64,000 nt of DNA, from contig NW_005434664.1 in assembly GCF_000315625.1 (NCBI RefSeq), positions 295,765 to 359,764 on the forward strand, given 5' to 3'. Source of the stretch: Guillardia theta CCMP2712. Taxonomy: Eukaryota > Cryptophyceae > Pyrenomonadales > Geminigeraceae. Below, in pieces: positions 31,541-44,000 of the stretch. The position numbers and the translations under genes were made by a program. The notes beneath the pieces are model-generated. The model was not told where the DNA came from, ran no database searches, and was given only the letters and a program-made list of their open reading frames with translations. The first letter of the stretch is position 1; every line of letters starts with the position of its first letter.

Positions 31541-34500
31541 TTACATTACATTACAACTTTTGTCTACAGAAGTTCTTTCACTTTCGCGATCAGAACCTTG
31601 GCACCTTGTGCTTCTTCCAGTCTCTTGCGAAGGCATCAAAAACTCTCTCCTCTGAGCAACGATGCTAGGGTTTTGTCGCATTTCTTCTAATAGTTCTTCA
31701 GAGTCGTCCACAGGGCCTTCTACCAAACTCAATGCCCCATCGATCAGATCAGGGTGCAATGGAGGCAGCAGGCAGTGGAGTGGATCCTCTCCGTCACTTT
31801 CCTGAATGCTTTCCGATGAAATGCTGATAGAGTCGGGTACATATTCCGAATCCGACTCGTCCCGATAAACAGCATCCCCCGAAAGAAATTCAGTAAAGAA
31901 ACGACAAGAGTCGCTATCACAACTGTAGGACGAATCGCTGAAAGACAAAACAAACAATCAATATTCAAATGCCATGAACAGTCGAAGCACCTGGACTGAG
32001 ACAAATTGCTGCTTGCACTGTCTTGGCCACTATCGAATGGAGTTTGAGGACACTCATCTGCAACGTAATAAGTGTGTTCATTACAGACATAGGCAAAGGG
32101 CCAAAAAGGTACCTTCAGATGCATGCCTGACGAGTGCATCAGACTTTTGAAACACTTTCTCGAGATGAGATAGTCCATCCTTTACAATGCTCCCCTCCAT
32201 GGAATCTGCAGCGATCGCTCTAAAAGACTCATGCCCTCTATCTGCTGCAATATGCAAATTGACCCTGTCCTCCGATTGAACCTTCTCCTGGTCATTTCCT
32301 CCCTGATTGTTTCCATCCTCTATCTCCGATCCAAGAACGAAAACGGCACTAGACTGAGATTGTGATTCAGGGTCAGCCAGGTGCTGGAAACAATCTACAG
32401 CTGCAACTTCAAATTCATCCCCAGCCTCTGCTTCCCTACTGACCAGCCCTTCCTCCTGAGCTTTGCAATCCTCAGCCTCTGAATCGATCTCAGACCAAGC
32501 CTCTTCACCAAACAACAAGCCCGTCACGTCACCACTGTAGCTAAAAGTCTTACACTGAGCTTCTGCAAATTCGATTCCCCCAGGTGCCTCGCTTCCGTCG
32601 TCAGCCTTGTCGTGAGCGTACTCCTTGCAAGCTTGTGGGTCTCCTTGCCTCTGGCTGTCATCCTCCTTAGCTCCCTTAGCCCTCTCAGCCCCGTCCTCGA
32701 GCTTTCCGATGCAGACAAAGCTTGACTCGGCCCTGTCAGCCTCCTCGTCGGCCTCTGCTTCTCGTCTGACCAGCCCTTCCTCCTGCGCTTTGCCATCCTC
32801 AGCCTCTGGCCTAGCCTCAGACTCGCCGACCCCCCCAGGTGCCTCGCTTCCGTCGTCAGCCTTGTCGTGAGCGTACTCCTTGCAAGCTTGTGGGTCTCCT
32901 TGCCTCTGGCTGTCATCCTCCTTAGCTCCCTTAGCCCTCTCAGCCTCGTCCTCGAGCTTTCCGATGCAGACAAAGCTTGACTCGGCCCTGTCAGCCTCCT
33001 CGTCGGCCTCTGCTTCTCGTCTGACCAGCCCTTCCTCCTGCGCTTTGCCATCCTCAGCCTCTGGCCTAGCCTCAGACTCGCCGACCCCCCCAGGTGCCTC
33101 GCTTCCGTCGTCAGCCTTGTCGTGAGCGTACTCCTTGCAAGCTTGTGGGTCTCCTTGCCTCTGGCTGTCATCCTCCTTAGCTCCCTTAGCCCTCTCAGCC
33201 CCGTCCTCGAGCTTTCCGATGCAGACAAAGCTTGACTCGGCCCTGTCAGCCTCCTCGTCGGCCTCTGCTTCTCGTCTGACCAGCCCTTTCCTCCTGCGCT
33301 TGCCATCCTCAGCCTCTGGCCTAGCCTCAGACTCGCCGACCCCCCCAGGTGCCTCGCTTCCGTCGTCAGCCTTGTCGTGAGCGTACTCCTTGCAAGCTTG
33401 TGGGTCTCCTTGCCTCTGGCTGTCATCCTCCTTAGCTCCCTTAGCCCTCTCAGCCTCGTCCTCGAGCTTTCCGATGCAGACAAAGCTTGACTCGGCCCTG
33501 TCAGCCTCCTCGTCGGCCTCTGCTTCTCGTCTGACCAGCCCTTCCTCCTGCGCTTTGCCATCCTCAGCCTCTGGCCTAGCCTCAGACTCGCCGACCCCCC
33601 CAGGTGCCTCGCTTCCGTCGTCAGCCTTGTCGTGAGCGTACTCCTTGCAAGCTTGTGGGTCTCCTTGCCTCTGGCTGTCATCCTCCTTAGCTCCCTTAGC
33701 CCTCTCAGCCTCGTCCTCGAGCTTTCCGATGCAGACAAAGCTTGACTCGGCCCTGTCAGCCTCCTCGTCGGCCTCTGCTTCTCGTCTGACCAGCCCTTCC
33801 TCCTGCGCTTTGCCATCCTCAGCCTCTGGCCTAGCCTCAGACTCGCCGACCCCCCCAGGTGCCTCGCTTCCGTCGTCAGCCTTGTCGTGAGCGTACTCCT
33901 TGCAAGCTTGTGGGTCTCCTTGCCTCTGGCTGTCATCCTCCTTAGCTCCCTTAGCCCTCTCAGCCTCGTCCTCGAGCTTTCCGATGCAGACAAAGCTTGA
34001 CTCGGCCCTGTCAGCCTCCTCATCGGCCTCTGCTTCTCGTCTGACCAGCCCTTCCTCCTGCGCTTTGCCATCCTCAGCCTCTGGCCTAGCCTTAGGCTCG
34101 GCGCCTTGTTGACGCGACAAGCCTGTCATTTCACGGCTGTTGCTGCCAGTCGTACACTCAGTTTCTGGCTCGTATCTAGAGTCAGGGGTTTGCTCATTAA
34201 TTTTGCTGGAAGCACAGCAAGAGTTGTATTTTTGGTCTTCATTTCCGCTGCTAGCATCAGTTAGCCATTGGCTACTATTTTCCTCAGTCATCTTGTTCTT
34301 TGCTTTGATAAAATTCACAAAGCCTGACCAAACTGAACAGTGCTGTTTTGTCTTCCTCTTGGGTTCAACCTGAGCAGGACTTACGCGCTTTCTGTTGTTT
34401 TGGGCCTCTTGCTCACTCTGAAAGTGTGGTTGAACCCTCCAATCATCAACACCCTTGGCATTCCAGCTACCCTTGTCCTGATGTTCCGGCTGTCTCTTTG

Positions 34501-36580
34501 CTTTGTTCTCTCCGTCGTTATCATCGTCACGCGCACAAAACTTTTCGGACCATACTCCGTCTCTGCAAGTCGTGCTTAACCCCAATTCGCAATCTGCCTT
34601 CGTCCTAGATACTTGTCCATTTTCCTTCACTGGAATGCGAGCTTTGTTTTGGGATCCATGCTCGCCATGATCAATACTGGAGCTGGTTTGAGCCAGATCA
34701 CTCTTTTCAGATTCTGAGTTTTGCTTAGGCTCTTCAGAAGCCGCTCTGTCATACTCAGGGTCAGGTGTATCCACACGTGTGGAGTACATCGTAGCACAAC
34801 TGTCAGTCTTGGATTTTGCTTCTCCTTTAACTTCAGCCTCATTTTGAGAATCGGATCTGTAATCACACTTGGAGCCTGTAGCAGCACCAAGGTTCCCGTC
34901 GCCAGCCTTTACTTCTAGCTTCTGCACAGCTTTTGATGATGTATTGGATTGAGTTTGATATTGGAGCTCGTCAGCACATGAAAGGACTGTCGAAGTTTCA
35001 ACCAGAAAGATTTGCTGGCTGGATGAGCTGTCCGTCGATGTCCAGCTGTTTTTGACTGACTCATCATCCTCCCATTTTCGTTCCTGATGATCGACATTTA
35101 TCGGATCGTGAATGTCCTCCTGAAATTTCTCTGCAAGCAGATTTCGTCCAGACTCTTGCTCTTGGTTTGGCATGAATTCAGATTTGACATCGCATTCTTT
35201 CAGATTGCTTGGTTGGATCGAACATTTCTTGTCAGCTGGAAATAGAATTTGCTGTCGCCCATATCTTTTCACGCGCTTGATTGTATTCAAGATATGGAGA
35301 TCTGCAATGTTTTCCGTGTCATCTGGAGAGACAGTACCGTGCAAATTATTACCTTCAGTCTCTTGGTGATATATTGCAGTATTTTTGCCGTCTTTCGTAC
35401 AACTGTTCGTCATCGTGCACCGACTTTCTGTCTGGTTTAATTTAGATGTCGACATTTTACATGTTCCGGATTTTGCTTGCGCAGATTGTGTGATTCCATA
35501 TTCATGCTCTTTACCTCCATCGTTTACTTGCTCACCGTGAGGAGGAGCTTCATGACTGTAAGCATCTGTATGTTGTCGATGCACAGGCGTCAATTGAGCA
35601 TCATCAAAGCTGAACATGAATTTCGGAAACGGCCTTGCAAATGGTTGAATAGCCGAAACTATTTGAGGCGATTCAAATGAAAAAGGTAATTCGACTGCCT
35701 TCTCCGTTTCATATCGTTTTGATGGTTGGTCGTCTATTGTCTCTGCAAGTACTGATATCCCATGCAATTCGGTTCGAGGATCGCCTTTATTCAAACCATC
35801 GCTTTCTTGTCTCATTTGAACTTTTTTGTTTGTTCTTGTGTCATATTCAGTGCTCTGATGTGGAGGCAATTTTCCCGATGATGAGGAAATCGTACAAAAG
35901 CGATCTTCGGTGTTCAGGGATTCTTGGCTTGTATTTCTGATTTTGGAACATTCAGGATTCATCTCTTTAGAGGATGACATCGGAGTCAAAACAGAGTGAT
36001 TGGCTGGCATCAACGAGTTTGGTCTGACATTTGATTGTGTTGGATCGACATGAATCTCACAGCCAATGAGTTTGTTTTTTTTTTCCACTGGAACTGAGAA
36101 AGCACCCTGTTTCAACCGTGAACAATCAGGAATCTGTGTAGTCTCCGACAGCCTTTTAGGTCGAATTTTGTCCACGTCAGGTTTCGATCGATAGTTAGAA
36201 GAAAATGCAAATGCCGATCTACTTCGCTTCCTCAACTCTTCAACATTGCCGGTACCGAATTTGAGTTTTCGTTTGCTAAGAGTAGGCAGTGATTTCTTTT
36301 CTTCAACTTGTACAAATGAAATATCATTTTTGTTGTCTGAAGTTTTTGAAAGTTTCTTGTCAGGTTCTCTCATAGATGTCTTGCGCTTCTTGTATTCGGC
36401 TAGCACAAGATTACCTGTACCTTCGACTCGTCGAACGCATCTGGTTGGTCCATGTGAATTGTTCTCACTTCTTGTCGCTGGCATTGCAACTAGACTTGTT
36501 GATGTCTTCTGTGATCGACTATCTTCCACAGCGATGTGCCAGGCGTTCAGCATGAGTCTCGCAAGCTCCGCCGCCGACAT
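31541..36580 (-). CDS. About 1640-residue protein with six tandem 85-residue acidic/charged repeats
   Basis: The start at 36580 (MSAAELARLMLNAWHIAVED) is preferred; the frame is open upstream to 36721 but that part has a poor start context. Residues 1 to about 820 are hydrophilic, Ser/Lys/Glu-rich and probably disordered, with basic patches such as KKRKTSMREPDKKLSKT. Residues about 820-1330 are six head-to-tail copies of an 85-residue unit (255 bp) starting ARPEAEDGKAQEEGLVRREA and containing SSFVCIGKLEDEAERAKGAK. The C-terminal part is acidic. Two short introns (55 and 53 nt) lead to the last exon (SDSSYSCDSDSCRFFTEFLS) ending KSCNVM at 31541. Composition and lack of membrane segments suggest a nuclear or cytoplasmic scaffold; no domain family is recognised. 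Confidence 0.8.
32590..34110 (-). repeat. Six tandem 255-bp coding repeats
   Basis: Copies are spaced exactly 255 bp and are nearly identical. One copy (about 33135-33390) has an inserted T near 33287 and a compensating deletion about 14 nt later, changing AQEEG to RRRKG but restoring the frame. Confidence 0.97.
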
Positions 36581-36739
36581 GATCGAATGACTTTGGCGGG
36601 AACCAAGAGTTTGTGGCCTATCTATGAGGTGGTTCCCTACTCCCCACGCAAGCCCATCGGAAAACTGGCAAGTGGGCAAGGTGCTGCTCATCATCAGTGA
36701 AAAGATGAAATGGAAACACAATTAGCTCACCGCATTTAG

Positions 36740-39450
36740 CCTCCATCCCCTCAACTACCTCAGGTTCGAGGCTTTCCTAGCACCTTCCTAGACTGGGTCA
36801 TAGTGAGGTCTGTGGAGCATAAGGAAGTGGGTGCATCTGACCCTCATCCCCTCATCCGATCGCTATAGGAATGCCATAGGATCCTTAGGTCAGATAGAAC
36901 CTAGGTCGTACGTAGTCAACAACATCATTGATCGTAACGGATGGTGTCCGTTGAGGGTCCATAACCCCACCCCTTCGATGTATCACCCCCACCCAAGTTT
37001 TGTGAGTCCCGTTCCTTCCCCACAAGTGACACATCTTCTTCCCGACCCCGGTACCACCCCCTTGTTTCCCTGGAAAGTACCTATCGTGACCCAGCAAGTA
37101 AACCAGAACGCCCCACCCCCAGCTTTGAGCAGCGGCCTCCCACATATGCTGACAGCACCCGCCACCCCTCAGAGCGCAAAGGGTGCCTAAAACCTTTTTT
37201 TGAGCCTCATCCACCCCAGGATTGTAGGCCAACTTAACGTAGGAAGAAGGGGTACGCAGTTGGTACGGCGGGCACCTGCATTCAAGCACCGTGCACAGGG
37301 GTGATAGACAATTCTATAAAAGGAAAACGTACCACCCCCGCGGATGAAGCCTCGTGACCCAATTTTGCAGCCCAGCCTACCCCTCGTTGAAAGATCACTA
37401 CCCCCTCGAGATACCAATGCTTTACAAACCATTCTCAACGACCAGACCACCCAACCCCTATCCTGACCAAGAAGCCCTACAGCGCGTTACCTAAGTGGTC
37501 ATACTCTTTTCTTATACAGGTATCCCCGTAATAGGACCAAGGGTACACTTCTCAATCACGATACGGTGTAAGACACCCCCGCCGACAAAAGACAAGCAAT
37601 CCCCACCCCCCACCTACCCCAGAAATGCACTCCCCAATTTTACAACACTCTCCAATACGACCTTCTCGCATATGAGAAGGGGGGGTAGTACTAGTGGATT
37701 GTGAGTACCCTACCCTGAAGAAGAGAACGTGTCAAATCCCTGCCCTGTCCTCTTCTATATCTGTTGTATAACAGACACCCTACCCCTTGAACTACGAGTT
37801 TTCTCAAATCTACTCCCTTCAGCAAGCACCCCCACCACCCAAGCTTTCTACACCCCTTCTCCTCTGCAGAATCATCCTAGCATTCCCCTCTTCCACTAGG
37901 CGTTGCAGGGGAAGGATGCTAGATTTAGGGGTGGTACCAAGGTTGTAGCAGCGAGGGTTAAAACGTGATCGAGCTGATGGGGTACGAAAAATTGAAAAAT
38001 AATTGTGGTAGGGTGGAAATGGTTGAGAATCATGGGTAGGGTTGAATCGATTTAAGCATGGTAAAGGGGTACTCGTCAGGGGGGTAGGTATTTTGTTGAG
38101 GCGGAGGGTGGCGTACTCAGCTGCAACAGAATTCAAAAAAAGATGGTGGAGTATGGGGAAAGGGGGGGTACTACCTGGATCTTCGGGCAACAAAGAAGTT
38201 GATACATTTTAGAGGTGGGGTGCTCCACGAAAAGGAGGTACTGGGTAGGGTTGTAGGTTAGTCTTTGGATAGATACTACAAGGGGTCGACTATGAAACAG
38301 AGTCGGAGGGAGGGTGGTCTTCAGAGGGTACCTGCCAATAGAATGGGGGTACGAGCTGTAGGCGGTGGGGTACACAACAGTCGCAATGTTGGAGTGAGAC
38401 CCAGGTGGGGTACTGGAGCAATTGTTAAATGGGGAGAAGGGGTACTACCACAGTCACGAGGATTAATGAAGGAAACGACGGGCAGGTCGTTGAAGGTCCA
38501 ACTCCCCAAGAAGGGGGGGTATTGACTGGATTAGGTGGGGTGGGTCGACAGGTCGGGGGAATGTGACTAAAAGAGGCCATGAGGCGGGGGTTGGTGGTAT
38601 CCTTTGACGTTGTTTCGATCACAAATATGTATGGTACTCTTCAAAAGGAGGGGGTACATGGAGTACCCTAACAAAGTAAGCAGTGCAATCTATAGGAGGA
38701 CCATCTGAAAACAAGGGGTACATTTACCAGGGCAATCCAATTACATACTGGACATGGGGTACTGGTTATTGTTGTTCAATTTGAGGGTAGGGTGGTTTGG
38801 AATGGTGGACAATCTGTGTGGGATTAAAAACACTGAAATACGAAAAGCTCTATTTTCAAAATTGAGGGATTGAAGCAACGAAAAGTTTTCTTATCTCATC
38901 GTTTGAAACGAAACGATGAGATATTTGTACGGGAGAGGATTTTTTTTACAGTACCCACCCCCATTCACAGCTTCTAGAAATGTGATGCATGTATCCTTAC
39001 CCACCCTTGTGCTGCCCCGACGATCAATGACCCGTCGGAAAAGACCCAACGGCCCTGATGACCCCTGAACCGACAGAATTCTATTGATGAGAATCGAGAT
39101 ACCCGTAGTTTTGACCTAAATTGCATTATCGAACGACGGGTGAATGATGTATCAGTAGCGGCTGTCCGGAAAGAAGAACGGGTGGGGTAGTAGAATTGAC
39201 CCAATTGACGTCCAGGGTGGGTGGTAAACATCGGATGAAGTGATTTTTAAAATTCCATGGGGGTGGGTAATCGGGGGAGTTGGGCCGGGGTGGGTAAGAT
39301 GGATGGGTCAGACTGGCTTGAAGGATACAGGGTGGTACCCTGTATTTGGGGTAGTAAAGAGGGCAAAAGTGGGGTATTCGCAAGGGACGGAAGGGGTCAC
39401 AGGAGGGGGGTGACAAAAGTCAGGGCAGAGGTTGTAGGGTGGAGCGGTGA
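36740..39450. repeat. Long GGGGTA/CCACCC-rich low-complexity block
   Basis: Nearly 2.7 kb with no credible gene. Words GGGGTA, GGTAC, CCCACCC and TACCCC recur every 10-40 bp. The dominant strand switches: CCCC-rich to about 37850, then mainly GGGG-rich from about 37900 on. Confidence 0.65.
38892..38923. repeat. Perfect 13-bp hairpin
   Basis: TATCTCATCGTTT and its exact reverse complement separated by 6 nt (GAAACG), inside the low-complexity block. It could be a foldback or a binding site. Confidence 0.8.
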
Positions 39451-39864
39451 CGAGGTGGGGGGTGGGGTGGGAGGACTAAAGGAAAACCTTCGCCTCCCGA
39501 TCCCGCTAGCTGCCATCCTCCCCCTTTGTTGATCTCTTGCGGAAGCGTTCTTCTCGCCCCCGCCCCCGCCCTTCAAGTTTCAGAGTGCTTGTATTCTCTT
39601 GATTCGAGACTCTCTCTCTCCTCTCTCCTCTTGACTGCCTTCTCCCAAACTTTCTCGCCCGCTCCTAGCACCAACCTTGCTTTCGTACGAAAGTTTCGTA
39701 CTAGCCTGCTGCAGGGTCATCGTCCGTGCTTGTGCAGCTTTCTTGCGAGTGATCGCTTGAATTTCTTCGTTTCGAACTGAAACACCAAGGTTTTTGCTCA
39801 TTGCTACAGATTTGACTGGCGAAACAAGAGGATCCTATCCTTCCGGTCAAAATACCATCTAAGC

Positions 39865-40728
39865 ATGTCACCTATGAGCCCTGTTGCCAGCGACGATACA
39901 ATCGTCAGGAGTACTTCTCCGCTCAATGTCACAAAGTCGCCCATCCACAAGAAAAGAGATGAGCATGCAAAATCTATGAATCAGCTCAGAAACAAGCTTC
40001 GTAGATCTCATGATCCTACAGTCGTTGAATTGCCAAACCAGGGCGCTGAGAACGAGAACATGGATGATCTGAATGTGGATAACTCCTGGTTCAACGGAGC
40101 ACATTCATCAGAAGAAGAATGCTCGGATGAGGAGCACAATCCTTCACATGTGGACGAGAACCATGAAGGAATGAGCAATATGTCAAGTGGAGTGTTCGAT
40201 GCGGATTCTATGGATGGCTATGAACAGGAGCATGATCATGCCGTAGATGAGGCTGCGGATGAGAACAACCACGCTGAGGAACAAGAAGAGGATTACGAAG
40301 ATGACCAGGAACAGCAAGTCGCCCCTGATCAGACCCAGCCCGAGTACCATGGCCAAGAGATTATCGAGGAGGAGGAGGAGGATGCTTTTGAAGCCGGTCC
40401 CGAGGAGCAGGTAGAAGAAGGCTTCAATATCGATGATGTGGAGAACTACAATGCAAACATGATCGATGGAGAGGCCGAAGTGGACCAAGAAAGGGAGGAG
40501 TACGTGGATGCCAACTTTCACCCCGAGGTCTCAGTCGATGAGCTGTGTGAAGACCAGCACGAGGGGGTGTCGTTGGACTGGATCGAGGACGAAGACCGTG
40601 GTGCCCATGCTGGTTTTGATCATCATGCGACGTCTGTGGGAAACGAGTTTGCCCACGATAATCAGGGACAAATCGATTGCTTCGACAGCAGCGTTGCAGC
40701 TCCTCCGCCGGCTGATGATGATTTGTAG
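39865..40728 (+). CDS. Highly acidic, probably disordered protein
   Basis: An uninterrupted 287-codon frame starting MSPMSPVASDDTIVRSTSPL. The N-terminal 60 residues are basic with SP and TSP sites (possible kinase targets) and KKRDEHAKSMNQLRNKLRRS. From about residue 75 to the end it is dominated by Glu and Asp (HAEEQEEDYEDDQEQQ; EEEEEDAFEAGPEEQ). It ends PPPADDDL. No folded domain or membrane segment is seen. Composition recalls histone-chaperone or nucleolar acidic proteins, but this is only an analogy. An AATAAA hexamer lies 36 nt after the stop. Confidence 0.75.
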   Translation: MSPMSPVASDDTIVRSTSPLNVTKSPIHKKRDEHAKSMNQLRNKLRRSHDPTVVELPNQGAENENMDDLNVDNSWFNGAHSSEEECSDEEHNPSHVDENHEGMSNMSSGVFDADSMDGYEQEHDHAVDEAADENNHAEEQEEDYEDDQEQQVAPDQTQPEYHGQEIIEEEEEDAFEAGPEEQVEEGFNIDDVENYNANMIDGEAEVDQEREEYVDANFHPEVSVDELCEDQHEGVSLDWIEDEDRGAHAGFDHHATSVGNEFAHDNQGQIDCFDSSVAAPPPADDDL

Positions 40729-40763
40729 GATTGTAGATAGTCCCGCCTGGCATGTCTCTATAC

Positions 40764-40769
40764 AATAAA
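40764..40769 (+). terminator. Possible polyadenylation signal AATAAA
   Basis: Located 36 nt downstream of the acidic-protein stop codon. Position is plausible; its use in this lineage is not established from sequence. Confidence 0.35.
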
Positions 40770-41056
40770 TTGTGATAGCTTTGATGGGACTTGTGATCGA
40801 TGAAAGAAGGTGAAGGCTCCGGTTTTCACTTGAGTGTTAAAATGTATTTACAAGCGATCTGTACATCTACGATGGGGAGAGTGGGGCGTGTTTCACTCCC
40901 TTCTGCCCCGTCCGTGGGGTGCAAGCACGTTGCTGCCTGTGAGCGGTGAAGATTAAACGACAAAACGAGAGCAAGAGGAAAACCTGTGTTGTGCCAGGTA
41001 CTTGAACCCCATCCTCCTCTGCTGAGTTTCTCTCCTTGAATTCAGTCAGAGTAGGA

Positions 41057-44000
41057 TCAAGGAACGATCCGCACTCCGCTACCTGACGCTTTTGCTGGAG
41101 CTCGCGACAGGATTTCTAGCGCCTCCTGGAGCTCTTGCCCATCCTTCTTATACAACATATGCTTGACTTCACCCCACTCCTCCCTAGTCTTGGGCTCTCC
41201 GAGGACAGCACTCCTGCAAGACCTCAGCGTCATGAGAGAAGGGGAGGGGAAAGGAGGGGAGAGAGGAGGAGACGAGGGGGAAGATGGGAAAGGAGGAGGA
41301 GAGGAGGAGGGGAGAGAGGAGAGGAGGAGGAGAGGAGGAGGGGAGAGAGTAGGGGAGAGAGGAGATGGAGTGTCACCTCCAGCCGGAACCCAGCGAGTCG
41401 GTGCACACTAAAAGTTTTCTTCGTGCATCCTCAGCCCATCGCTCGACCTTGGCTATGGAGGATTGAAGCCGCCGGACCGAAGGATCGATCTGCGGAGGCA
41501 GGAGGAAGCAACCTCCTATCAGTCGCCCATGTCGACCAGCATGCTCGTCGCAACCTTCAGTCTTGCCGCATCTCTCGCCTTCTTCGCTTCCTCGTAGCGT
41601 TCCCTCAGCCCAGGGACCACCAGCTCTTCATCCTCCATGACAGCTGCTGCTTTCTCGTGCAGCTTCTTGGCAGACTCCACCTTCCACTCCCATGCCTTTC
41701 AAGACGAGTCACCACAACGTGACTTCATGGAAAGAGCTTGCCTGCGTCTGGTTCTCGTGGAGAGCAACCTGTTGATCGAACTGCAGCACATTCACCGTCT
41801 TGTCATTCGAGCATGCCTCCCTCCTCCTCGTCTTCCTCCTTCTTGCTACTCAACCCTCCCTCCGTTCCACTTGCTGTCTCCCTTCTCTCGAAGTTCCTTC
41901 CCTGGTCTGTTGCTGACTTCTCCTCTCTATGTTGGTCCAGCATCGTCACCTGCTCCAACTCTTCTTGCAGCGCTTGACGATCGTGATCGATGTAGCTGAT
42001 CAGATTCTACAAACAAGAACTCTGGTCAAGGCAGATCTTTGGCAAGATCCGAGGGAAAGAGAAAACGAGCGCACGAGGAGGAGGAGACAGCGGAGCTCTA
42101 GCAACCTGCAGGATCGTCTCCAGCCTCCCCTTCTTGGAACTCAAGGAGCTGTAAAGACCCGACGTGAGGGCCGCAAGCTCACTGCTGAAAGGAAGTTTCT
42201 TTGTTTCCAGCTCCTTCGCCACAGCTCGAGCTTGACTGGTCTGCAAACAAAGCCGATTACCAACTCATCCCAACCATCCTCCTCTCTCTTCCCCCTCCCC
42301 CAGCTCTCTTCCTGGTCTCGTGTCCTCTCGATCACTCCCTGACCCAACTCCCTCGCAGATTCCCTCAGACTCTCCTCCCTCCCACATCGCCATTTCTCAC
42401 CTTAGCCTGTGAGATCATGACGCCGATCTGCTCAACCATATCCCGCTCAGCATCCAGCTCCTGAACTTGTGCGTGAGCGCCTTCCACCAGCCATCGGCAG
42501 AGCTGCTACATTCATCTCCTCCTCCACCCTTGCATGCTCGTTGGCCTGCTTGATGACGAGCAGCGCCGTTGTCTTCCTGCTCACTTCCAGCTGCTCCCCG
42601 TCACTCGCTGCTCAGCTGCAGCAACGCAGGCGAACCTTCTTCACCAGCTCCTCCAGCAGGCTGCCAGACTCCTCCTTCTGCTCATCACCTTTAGAACCAT
42701 AGAACCATTCGAGCCATCCCAAAACCATCATCCTGCCCCTCTCCCACATTTCCCTGCATCTTACCCCCCCGCCCCCCCCGCCACATCCCCACCCCACGTA
42801 TCCCTCCTGTCTTGCAAAATCTTCCATCCTCTACGAAAGATTGCAACCTTTCTCTCCACCCACCTGCCATGAGCTGAGCCGAAAGTGCGCTTCAGCGGCC
42901 AACAACTTCTTCTCTGCCTCCTGCGTGCTCTCCATCATTCTACATGCCTCTGCCACATGAACCCACCTCCACGTCCTCCTCCTCGTGTCTCGTCAAGTTC
43001 TGTTGCGCCTTCAGCTTGTCCTCCAGCTCGGACAACAATCGTTTCATCTCTCGCCACCCCTGCCGCTCCTTCACGCAAGGATCCACAAGCGCTGCAAGCT
43101 GCTCTGCATCCTTGTCCTCCTGCTTGGCTACTGCCTGCACGTCTCGCTGCAACGGCAACGAGCGTCAGATCAAGGAGGAATCAGGACAGTGTCAAGGCCA
43201 ACAGCAGCAGTAGAAGGGCAGCCTCAAGTCTCACAACTGTCAAACATGCTTACGTCATCGGAGCTGACTGTCTCGTTGATAAACATTTTGTTCTTGTCCA
43301 AGTATCTCTGTCGCCGGGACTTGATCAGTGCCAGGCTCAACTACATCCTCCACAACTCACTTGCACCGTGGAGTCAAGGCTGGCAATGCGACCTGATAAC
43401 GAGCAACAGACCTCACTATCGTCCCAACGCTAGTCAAGGACAGAGCTTACCCATTGACGTGGCATCATCAGCCTGCAAGTCCTCCCCCTTCTCCTTCAGA
43501 TGCTCCACTTGTTGTCTCAACGACGCCACCATCTTCGCGTTCAACTTCTTCACTTCCTGCACATCACCACATATAAGCCAGTCTCATCATCTTCTTTCTG
43601 CACTAGCAGAGCAACACCATCACTGACAAGTCTTACCTGCAGCTTTTCCTCTTCCTTCTCCACTTCTCGCAAGACTCCAGAGCTCCTTACTCGCAAGTTC
43701 TTTGGAAGCCTGCAAAATTCTTCAGCAACACAACTCGAGGCGATGAACGTCTTTACCCTTGCAGAATCTCTTTCACCTCAACCTTGTTGATGTCCTTCAA
43801 AACGTGTTAAGCAGAAGCATCGTAAAGGCAGATGACAGTACCTTGACCGCTACTCGACCGAAAGTCTGCGATAATTCTCCCATCCTTCCTCTGACCTTGT
43901 CTGCGTTCCTGCAGGTAGGATCAAGACAAGGGAAGAGGCAGCAGATGGCACGAATAAGAAATAAACGCGACAGGACTCATTCTCCGCCATTGTCCTCACC

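Noticed and set aside
32524-34071. 515-codon frame on the minus strand overlapping the 85-residue repeats as a separate gene
   Set aside because: It is the shifted frame of a 255-bp repeat, has no coding context outside the repeats, and the main frame continues on both sides. Kept only as an observation.
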